This document shows, piece after piece, positions 58,346 through 64,000 of a stretch of DNA of 64,000 nt. Under the pieces are notes generated by a model that saw nothing but the letters and a program-made list of their open reading frames with translations, searched no databases and had not been told where the DNA came from. Position 1 is the first letter of the stretch, and each line of letters starts with the position of its first letter. This DNA comes from Streptomyces sp. DH12 (GTDB lineage: Bacteria > Actinomycetota > Actinomycetes > Streptomycetales > Streptomycetaceae): assembly GCF_020873895.1 (NCBI RefSeq), contig NZ_JAHWGT010000013.1, positions 1 to 64,000 on the forward strand, in the 5' to 3' direction. The translations under genes and the position numbers were made by a program.

Positions 58346-60085
58346 ATGGGTGCCGGACTGCGGTTGGGGCCGCTGCTGAGGTACGTGGAGTGGCCGGACG
58401 GCGCCGGTGCGGCCGACGGCAAGCCGTACGCGCCGACCGCGACGGTGTGGATCGAGGCGGACCGGCCGCGGACCGCCGAGGTGCGGTGCGCGGACGGTGC
58501 GGGCGGTCGCGCCCGCACCTTCCGAGTGGCCGGCCACCACTACGCGCTCGTCCCGGTCACCGGACTGACGCCCGGCACGACCACGGCGTACGAGGTGCTG
58601 CTCGACGGCCACCGCGTATGGCCGCTGCCCGGCTCACCCCTCCCGCCGAGCACGCTCTCCGTGCCCGGGACGCCCGGCGCCGACGCCGGACCGGGCATCG
58701 CCCACCAGCCGCTGCGCGTCACGTTCGGCTCGTGCCGCTGGGCGGCGACGGGTGCGGCGGGCAGGCGGCCCGCCGGGCCCGACGCGCTGGGGGCGCTCGC
58801 CGCCCGCCTCGCCGCCGACCCCGCGGCGGACCGCCCCGACGTGCTGCTCCTGCTGGGCGACCAGGTGTACGCGGACCGGCCCTCGGAGTCGACCCGGCGC
58901 TGGCTGGCGGCCCGCCGGGACCTCACCGAGCCGCCGGGCGCGCAGGTGGCGGACTACGAGGAGTACACCCGCCTCTACCAGGAGTCCTGGCTCGACCCGC
59001 AGGTGCGCTGGCTGCTCTCCACCGTGCCCAGCATGATGATCTTCGACGACCACGACGTGATCGACGACTGGAACACCAGCGCCTCCTGGCTGTCCGAGAT
59101 GCGCCGCACCCCGTGGTGGCGGGAGCGCCTGACGAGCGGTCTGATGGCGTACTGGGTCCACCAGCACCTGGGCAACCTCTCCCCCGCCGAGCTGGCCGCC
59201 GACCGGCTCTACGCGCAGGTGTGCGCGGCCGGTGACGGGACGGCGGCGCTGCGCCGGTTCGCCGAGGAGGCGGACGTCGACCCCGCCCGGATCCGCTGGA
59301 GCTACCGGCGCGACCTGGGGCGTACGCGGGTGGTGATGGTGGACACCCGCGCGGGGCGGGTGCTGGACGAGCAGAAGCGGGCCATCCTCGGCGAGGAGGA
59401 CGCCCGGTGGGTGCGCGAGCAGGTGCTGTCCGGCCGGGAGGACCGCGACCACGTGCTGGTCGGCAGCGCGCTGCCGTGGCTGCTGCCGCCGCTCGTGCAC
59501 GACGCCGAGCGGTGGAACGCGGCGCTGTGCCGGGGCGAGCGCGGTGAACGCTGGGCGCGCGTGGGCGAGTCGGCGCGCCGCCACTCGGACCTGGAGCACT
59601 GGGCGGCGTTCCCCGCGTCGTTCGCGTGGCTGACGCGGCTGCTGGAGGACGCGGCGCTGGGTCCGGGCGCCCCGGCGACGGTGGCCGTGCTCTCCGGGGA
59701 CGTGCACCACGCGTACGTGGCGGAGCCGTACCCGCGGGCGGGCGACGGCGGCCGGGTGCTCCAACTGACCTGCTCCCCGGTCCACCAGCGGATCCCCTAC
59801 GCCCTGCGGCTCGGATTCCGCTTCGGCTGGAGCCGCGCGGGCCGCCGGCTGGGGCGGGCGCTGGCCCGGCACGGCCGGGTGGGCGGGGCGGGGGCCGGTT
59901 GGGCCAGGACCGGCGGGCCGTGGTTCGGCAACCAGCTGATGACGCTGACCCTGCACGGGCGCACCGCCCGGTTGCGTCTGGAACACGCCCGCCGGGACGG
60001 CGGTCTGACGACCGTGCACGAGCGGACCTTGGTCGACGAACGGCCTGGTGAACGAGGCGCGTCCCACCGGATTCACGGAAGGTGA
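58346..60085 (+). CDS. PhoD-like metallophosphatase without signal peptide
   Basis: This 579-residue enzyme has an N-terminal beta-sandwich and a calcineurin-like domain with FGSCRW, VLLLLGDQVYADRPSES, FDDHDVIDDWNTSASW, RTRVVMVDTRAGRVL and VLSGDVHHAYVAEPYP, matching the PhoD/PhoD-like phosphatase group. In contrast to the Tat-exported PhoD at 16856-18481 it lacks a signal and is probably cytosolic. ATG 58346 has a GGAGGG about 10 bases upstream. The substrate is unknown. It may be cotranscribed with the FAD-binding protein 90 bp downstream. Confidence 0.92.
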   Translation: MGAGLRLGPLLRYVEWPDGAGAADGKPYAPTATVWIEADRPRTAEVRCADGAGGRARTFRVAGHHYALVPVTGLTPGTTTAYEVLLDGHRVWPLPGSPLPPSTLSVPGTPGADAGPGIAHQPLRVTFGSCRWAATGAAGRRPAGPDALGALAARLAADPAADRPDVLLLLGDQVYADRPSESTRRWLAARRDLTEPPGAQVADYEEYTRLYQESWLDPQVRWLLSTVPSMMIFDDHDVIDDWNTSASWLSEMRRTPWWRERLTSGLMAYWVHQHLGNLSPAELAADRLYAQVCAAGDGTAALRRFAEEADVDPARIRWSYRRDLGRTRVVMVDTRAGRVLDEQKRAILGEEDARWVREQVLSGREDRDHVLVGSALPWLLPPLVHDAERWNAALCRGERGERWARVGESARRHSDLEHWAAFPASFAWLTRLLEDAALGPGAPATVAVLSGDVHHAYVAEPYPRAGDGGRVLQLTCSPVHQRIPYALRLGFRFGWSRAGRRLGRALARHGRVGGAGAGWARTGGPWFGNQLMTLTLHGRTARLRLEHARRDGGLTTVHERTLVDERPGERGASHRIHGR

Positions 60086-60175
60086 CGTTCCCCCCGGAGC
60101 TTCGGGCGGGGGCCGGGGCGGGGCATGATGGCCCGCACGATCCGCTTCCCGCCCCACCCTCCGGGAGTCTTCGTC

Positions 60176-62254
60176 TTGTCCTCCGTCCCCCCTGCCATAG
60201 CCCTCGTCGGCGCCGGTCCCCGCGGTACGTCGGTCCTGGAGAGGCTCTGCGCCTCCGTTCCGGAACTGGCCCCGGGAACCGCGCCGACCGTCCACGTCGT
60301 CGACCCGTCGCCCGCCGGCCCCGGCCGCGTGTGGCGGACCGACCAGGCGGGCGAGTTGCTGATGAACACGGTCGCCTGCCAGGTGACGGTCTTCACCGAC
60401 GACAGCGTCCGCTGCGAGGGCCCGGTGCGCCCCGGCCCGAGCCTCCACGCGTGGGCGGTCGCCCACGGGCACCCCCTGGGCCCCGACGACTATCCGACCC
60501 GGGCCCTGTACGGCCGCTACCTGGCCTGGGCGTTCGACCGGACCGTGCGCGGGGCGCCGCCGGGGACGAGCGTCCACGTCCACCGGGCCCGCGCGATCCG
60601 CCTGGAGGACGAGGCGCCCGCGCCCGGCCCGGGCGGGGACGCCGCCGGGGTCGCCGCCCCGCGCCAGCGGCTGGTCCTCGACGACGGCACCGTGCTGGGC
60701 GGCCTGGGCGCCGTGGTCCTCGCGCAGGGGCACCTGCCGGAGGCCCCCGACGCGGAGGGGGCCCGCCTCGCCGCGCACGCCGCCCGGCACGGCCTGCGCC
60801 ACCTGCCGCCCGCCAACCCCGCCGACCTCGACCTCTCCCCCATCGCCCCCGGCGAACCGGTCCTCCTGCGCGGCCTCGGCCTCACCTTCTTCGACCACAT
60901 GGCGCTGCTCACCGAGGGCCGCAGCGGCCGTTTCGTCCGCACCGGCCGCGACGCGGGTGCCGGTCCCGGCGCGGGCCGGGGCGCGGACGCCGGTGCCGGC
61001 GGGGGCGCGGACGCCGGTCCCGCCGCGGGCGCCCTGGTGTACCTGCCCTCCGGCCGCGAGCCGCGCCTGTACGCCGGGTCCCGGCGCGGCGTGCCGTACC
61101 AGGCGCGCGGCGACAACGAGAAGGGCGCCTCCCGGCGGCACGAGCCGCTCCTCCTCACCGGCGACGTCGTCGCGGCGTTCCGCAAGCGCGCCGAGGCGGG
61201 CGACCCGCCGGACTTCGACGGCGAGATCCGGCCACTGGTGGCGCTGGAGGTGGAGACCGTCTACTACGAGGCGCTGCTGCGCCGGCGGGGCGAGCGGGAC
61301 ACGGCCGGCTTCCGCTCCCGTTTCCTCACCCTCCGGGACGGCGCCTCGCGCGCCGCCGTCCTGGACGCGTACGGCGTCGCCTCCGCCGACCGCTGGTGCT
61401 GGGAGCGGATCGCGGACCCGGCGGCGGGAGAAACGTTCCGCTCCCCGGCCGCCCACCGCGCCTGGCTGCTGGAGCGGCTCCGCGCGGACGCGGCCGAAGC
61501 GGCGCTCGGCAACGTCTCGGGCCCCCTGAAGGCCGCGCTGGACGTGCTGCGCGACCTGCGCAACGAGGTGCGGGCGGTGGTGGACCACGCCGGGCTGCCG
61601 GGCGCCTCCCGGCGGGACCACCTGGACCGCCGGTACACACCGCTCAACGCGTTCCTCTCGATCGGCCCGCCCCGGCGCCGCGTCGAGGAGATGGCCGCGC
61701 TGGTGGAGGCGGGCGTCCTCGACGTCGTGGGCCCGGGCCTGGAGGTCCGTACGGAGCCGGGCGCCTTCGTCGGGCTCTCGCCGCGGGTGCCCGGCTCGGC
61801 CGTCGCGGCGACGACGCTGATCGAGGCGCGGCTGCCCCACCCCGACCTGCGGCGCGCGGACGACGCGCTCCTCGCGCACCTGCTGGCCACCGGCGGCTGC
61901 CGCACCCACGTGGTCGACGGCTACGACACCGGCGGACTGGACGTCACCGAGCGCCCGTACCACCTGGTCGACGCCCGGGGCGTCCCGCACCCGCGGCGCT
62001 TCGCGCTGGGCGTGCCGACGGAGGGCGTGCACTGGGTGACGGCCGCGGGCGCCCGGCCGGGCGTGGACTCGGTGACCCTGTCGGACGCCGACGCCGTGGC
62101 CCGCGGGGCCCTGCGCGCGGCGACCCAGGCCGCACCCGCACCCGCCCCTTCGCCCACCCACTCACCCGCCCCCTCGCCCGCCCCCGCGCTCGCTCCTCCT
62201 CCGGCGTCCCGACCGGCAAGTCGACCGAATGTTGAACTTGCAAGTACTCCTTAG
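60176..62254 (+). CDS. FAD/NAD(P)-binding protein (FAD_NAD_binding_9)
   Basis: This 692-residue protein has the N-terminal dinucleotide motif AIALVGAGPRGTSVLERLCA, followed by VHVVDPSPAGPGRVW and LLMNTVACQVTVFTD. These are characteristic of the large, uncharacterised FAD-NAD(P) family typically written as a lysine-N-monooxygenase relative. A long middle insertion carries a Gly/Ala/Asp repeat (DAGAGPGAGRGADAGAG). The end is Pro/Ala-rich. TTG 60176 is preferred because GGGAG lies 8 bases upstream. An in-frame ATG at 60125 is possible. The reaction is unknown. Confidence 0.85.
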   Translation: MSSVPPAIALVGAGPRGTSVLERLCASVPELAPGTAPTVHVVDPSPAGPGRVWRTDQAGELLMNTVACQVTVFTDDSVRCEGPVRPGPSLHAWAVAHGHPLGPDDYPTRALYGRYLAWAFDRTVRGAPPGTSVHVHRARAIRLEDEAPAPGPGGDAAGVAAPRQRLVLDDGTVLGGLGAVVLAQGHLPEAPDAEGARLAAHAARHGLRHLPPANPADLDLSPIAPGEPVLLRGLGLTFFDHMALLTEGRSGRFVRTGRDAGAGPGAGRGADAGAGGGADAGPAAGALVYLPSGREPRLYAGSRRGVPYQARGDNEKGASRRHEPLLLTGDVVAAFRKRAEAGDPPDFDGEIRPLVALEVETVYYEALLRRRGERDTAGFRSRFLTLRDGASRAAVLDAYGVASADRWCWERIADPAAGETFRSPAAHRAWLLERLRADAAEAALGNVSGPLKAALDVLRDLRNEVRAVVDHAGLPGASRRDHLDRRYTPLNAFLSIGPPRRRVEEMAALVEAGVLDVVGPGLEVRTEPGAFVGLSPRVPGSAVAATTLIEARLPHPDLRRADDALLAHLLATGGCRTHVVDGYDTGGLDVTERPYHLVDARGVPHPRRFALGVPTEGVHWVTAAGARPGVDSVTLSDADAVARGALRAATQAAPAPAPSPTHSPAPSPAPALAPPPASRPASRPNVELASTP

Positions 62255-62267
62255 GACTGCCTAACGT
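62236..62267 (+). promoter_or_regulatory. Promoter and palindromes upstream of the DoxX gene
   Basis: A -35 TTGCAA (62239-62244) and -10 TAACGT (62262-62267) are 17 bp apart. The -35 sits inside the perfect palindrome ACTTGCAAGT (62236-62245). The spacer and -10 overlap TTAGG-actg-CCTAA (62251-62264), the same pattern seen before the heme oxygenase gene. Confidence 0.5.
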
Positions 62268-62307
62268 GGTGCCCCGTCGGACCCGTCCCCCCGCCGAAGG
62301 AGCCCCC

Positions 62308-62760
62308 ATGTCCGGAATCACCAGCCGCCTCCAGCAGTACCAGCCGTACGCGCTCGCCCTGTTCCGGATCGTCGTCGGCCTGCTGTTCCTCTGCCACGGC
62401 GCCGCCAAGCTGTTCGGCGTCCTCGGCGGAGCGGACGGCAGCGGCGCCACGGTCCCCTCCGGCACCTGGCCGTTCTGGTACGCGGCCGTCATCGAACTGG
62501 TCGGCGGCGCGCTGATCCTGGTGGGCCTGGGCACCCGTACCGCCGCCTTCGTCTCCTCCGGCGCGATGGCCTACGCGTACTTCAAGATGCACCAGCCGGA
62601 GGCCCTGTTCCCCCTGCAGAACGGCGGCGAGGCGGCGGCCCTCTTCTGCTGGGCGCTGCTGCTGCTGGTCTTCACCGGCCCGGGCGCCCTCGCGCTGGAC
62701 GCCCTCTTCCGCCCCCGTACGCGGGAGGCCGAGGTGAGCCGCACGACGGTCGCCGCCTGA
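62308..62760 (+). CDS. DoxX family membrane protein
   Basis: This 150-residue protein has four helices. YALALFRIVVGLLFLCHGAAKLFG is the typical DoxX/SURF4 start, with VIELVGGALILVGLGTRTAAF and a C-terminal hydrophobic helix. Members act with thiosulfate:quinone or other membrane redox complexes, and some in oxidative-stress defence. ATG 62308 has GAAGGAG about 5 bases upstream. A terminator follows. Confidence 0.93.
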   Translation: MSGITSRLQQYQPYALALFRIVVGLLFLCHGAAKLFGVLGGADGSGATVPSGTWPFWYAAVIELVGGALILVGLGTRTAAFVSSGAMAYAYFKMHQPEALFPLQNGGEAAALFCWALLLLVFTGPGALALDALFRPRTREAEVSRTTVAA

Positions 62761-62800
62761 CCGGCGACCGGACACCCCGGCCCCACCGGGGCGGGGCCGC

Positions 62801-62831
62801 GGAGGGCACGGGCCACCACCCCGTGCCCTCC
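62801..62831 (+). terminator. 12-bp stem terminator after the DoxX gene
   Basis: The arms 62801-62812 and 62820-62831 pair perfectly with a 7-base loop, 40 bp after the DoxX stop. Confidence 0.8.
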
Positions 62832-62898
62832 GGTGCGTCAGGGGGGAGCCGCGAGGCGTAGGCTGTGGCGGTTCTCAGGGGTGAAGCGGGGAGTCAAG

Positions 62899-63522
62899 GT
62901 GCTGGAGAGCGTGGGGTGGCTGGCGGCGAGCCCGTGGATCTATGCCGCGGTGGCCGCCTCGGTGCTGCTGGACGTGTTCGTCCCGCTCCTGCCCAGCGGC
63001 GTCCTGGTGATCACGGCGGCGACCGCGGCGACCGCGGCCACGGCGACGGCCGCGCCCGGGGGCGTCTCCCTCGTGGCCCTCGCCCTGTGCGCCGCCACCG
63101 CCTCCGTCCTCGGCGACCTGGCCGCGTACCGCCTCGCCTGGCGCGGCGGGCCGCGCCTGGACCGGGCCATCGCCCGCTCCCGCAGGCTCACGACCGCGCA
63201 GGAACGTCTCGGCGCCGCCCTCGGCCGCGGCGGCGGCGCCCTGGTCGTCATCGCCCGGTTCGCCCCGGCGGGCCGCTCGGTGGTGTCGCTCGGCGCGGGC
63301 GCGGCCCGGCGCAGGGCGCGCGACTTCGTGCCGTGGTCGGTCCTGGCCGGGGTGGCCTGGGCCTCGTACAGCGTGGGCCTCGGTTACTTCGGCGGCCAGT
63401 GGCTGGGCGCGACGTGGTTCAGCGCGGCGGTCTCCGTCCTCGCGCTGTTCCTGGCGGGCAGCCTCGCCGCGTACGTCATGCGCCGCCCGGGACCGGTGCC
63501 CGCTCCGGCTCCGGCTTCCTAG
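62899..63522 (+). CDS. DedA/VTT-domain membrane protein
   Basis: This 207-residue protein matches the DedA (SNARE-associated, VTT) family: SPWIYAAVAASVLLDVFVPLLPSGVLVITAA, ATASVLGDLAAYRLAWRGG, IARFAPAGRSVVSLGAGAARR and FVPWSVLAGVAWASYSVGLGYFGG. It probably takes part in lipid flipping at the membrane. GTG 62899 is chosen over 62881 because GGGGAG lies 5 bases upstream. It overlaps the convergent DUF2277 gene by 47 bp. Confidence 0.92.
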   Translation: MLESVGWLAASPWIYAAVAASVLLDVFVPLLPSGVLVITAATAATAATATAAPGGVSLVALALCAATASVLGDLAAYRLAWRGGPRLDRAIARSRRLTTAQERLGAALGRGGGALVVIARFAPAGRSVVSLGAGAARRRARDFVPWSVLAGVAWASYSVGLGYFGGQWLGATWFSAAVSVLALFLAGSLAAYVMRRPGPVPAPAPAS

Positions 63523-63736
63523 CACCGGCGCCCCGCACCTCCAGGTCGTCCAGCAGGCGCCGGGTCGCCCCGGCCACCTCGGCGACGGCCCGGTCGAACA
63601 CCTCCCGGTTGTGCGCGGCGGGCGCGCGGAACCCGGAGACCTTGCGCACGTACTGGAGCGCGGCGGCGTGGATGTCGTCCTCCGTGGCCTCCTCGGGCAG
63701 CACGGGCGGGCGGAGGGTCTTGATGCTGCGGCACAT
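63476..63736 (-). CDS. DUF2277 family small protein
   Basis: This 86-residue protein opens MCRSIKTLRPPVLPEEATED and continues DIHAAALQYVRKVSGFRAPA and FDRAVAEVAGATRRLLDDL, matching DUF2277, a small conserved family of unknown function with an early cysteine and helical body. ATG 63736. It converges with the DedA gene and its last 47 bp overlap it. Confidence 0.9.
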   Translation of the reverse strand: MCRSIKTLRPPVLPEEATEDDIHAAALQYVRKVSGFRAPAAHNREVFDRAVAEVAGATRRLLDDLEVRGAGARKPEPERAPVPGGA

Positions 63737-63808
63737 ACCGGTCCTCGGTCCTGGGGGCGGTCGGAACAGGTCCCGACTCCAGGATGCACCCGTCCGGCAT
63801 GTGATCAG

Positions 63809-64000
63809 ATGAACTCCATGATCGCGACGAGGACCCTGTACCTGTTCTGCTCCGCCGCCCTGCCCGTGTTCGACGTGGCGAGCGTGATCGAGGACGCCCA
63901 GGCGCGCGGCTGGGACGTCTGCCTCGGACTGACCCCCACCGCGGCGGACTGGCTGGAGCCGAGCCTGGACGGCCTGGCCGCGCTCACCGGCCACCCGGTG
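63809..64000 (+). CDS. Flavoprotein (truncated by window end)
   Basis: The gene runs off the right edge, leaving 64 codons. The start MNSMIATRTLYLFCSAALPV, with FDVASVIEDAQARGWDVCLGLTPTAADWL after it, matches flavoproteins of the Dfp/UbiX-like fold (HFCD): a beta strand, Cys-Ser-Ala-Ala loop in place of the GSGS-like FMN loop, and a helix. The start could be 63809 or 63818. The function is likely FMN-dependent decarboxylase-like but unknown. Confidence 0.75.
   Translation, partial: MNSMIATRTLYLFCSAALPVFDVASVIEDAQARGWDVCLGLTPTAADWLEPSLDGLAALTGHPV

Noticed and set aside
62246-62264. A full iron box before DoxX
   Set aside because: Only the TTAGG and CCTAA arms match, about 10 of 19 positions. 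The left third has no match, so it was kept only as part of the shared-palindrome observation.

Overview
The window is very GC-rich chromosomal DNA, densely coding on both strands, with many GTG/TTG starts, 4-bp stop/start overlaps and extremely strong third-position G/C bias. Together with a SARP-type regulator, a type A RNase P RNA, a Tat-exported PhoD, an F420-linked reductase and several Streptomyces-type conserved hypotheticals, this points to Streptomyces or a close relative. I see no plasmid, phage or insertion-sequence genes, so it looks like chromosome core interrupted by small accessory patches.

Layout. 1-5.2 kb: a SARP regulator cut by the left edge, a site-2 protease homologue, an F420:NADPH reductase, an MFS exporter and a perfect 25-bp x4 tandem repeat. 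5.2-9.8 kb: methionine aminopeptidase, heme oxygenase behind an iron-box-like palindrome, a PhzF-like protein, an FTR1-like membrane protein with degenerate iron motifs, and a lipoprotein that overlaps it by 149 bp. 9.9-20.7 kb: prim-pol-like protein, TetR regulator, dimethylargininase, AOC-barrel secreted protein, Rsm22-like methyltransferase, Bcr/CflA exporter, Gfo/Idh/MocA oxidoreductase, PhoD, SDR, a second PhzF and an NTF2-like protein. 20.9-21.7 kb: a decaying patch with two genes each broken by one small lesion. 21.9-22.3 kb: RNase P RNA. 22.4-30.0 kb: a MerR regulator with a membrane protein, RNB ribonuclease, YaaA, KDPG aldolase, and a coupled RNase H-phosphatase / zinc-ribbon / Nif3 operon using a CTG start. 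30.4-38.5 kb: a predicted propeller protein, double-hotdog dehydratase, GNAT, DHA2 exporter, methyltransferase, amidase and a membrane protein ending in a strong terminator.

38.6-42.7 kb holds a translationally coupled cassette (glycosyltransferase, methyltransferase, alpha/alpha-toroid protein) divergent from a KstR-like TetR regulator, with a perfect KstR-type operator between them. 42.9-49.1 kb is the most coherent system: a cobalamin-type riboswitch followed by five genes joined mostly by 4-bp overlaps. These encode a surface-anchored alpha/alpha-barrel protein, a small anchored beta-type partner, an ECF T component, a fused double ATPase and an S-type membrane component. The arrangement suggests a vitamin B12 (or corrinoid) uptake machine with a surface-bound, transcobalamin-like receptor split into two polypeptides. 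49.4-64 kb: a secreted transglycosylase, O-methyltransferase, GNAT, an MFS exporter fused to a winged-helix domain, a peptidoglycan-binding protein, a HAD phosphatase, a TMEM165/GDT1 transporter behind a yybP-ykoY manganese riboswitch, a FetB-like permease, a secreted HNH nuclease, a second PhoD-like phosphatase behind twin palindromes, a large FAD/NAD-binding protein, DoxX, DedA, DUF2277 and a flavoprotein cut by the right edge.

Metal and cofactor handling recurs: heme oxygenase, FTR1-like, FetB-like, TMEM165/Mn2+ and B12 uptake. All calls rest on reading the translated sequence against remembered family features. No database search was run.
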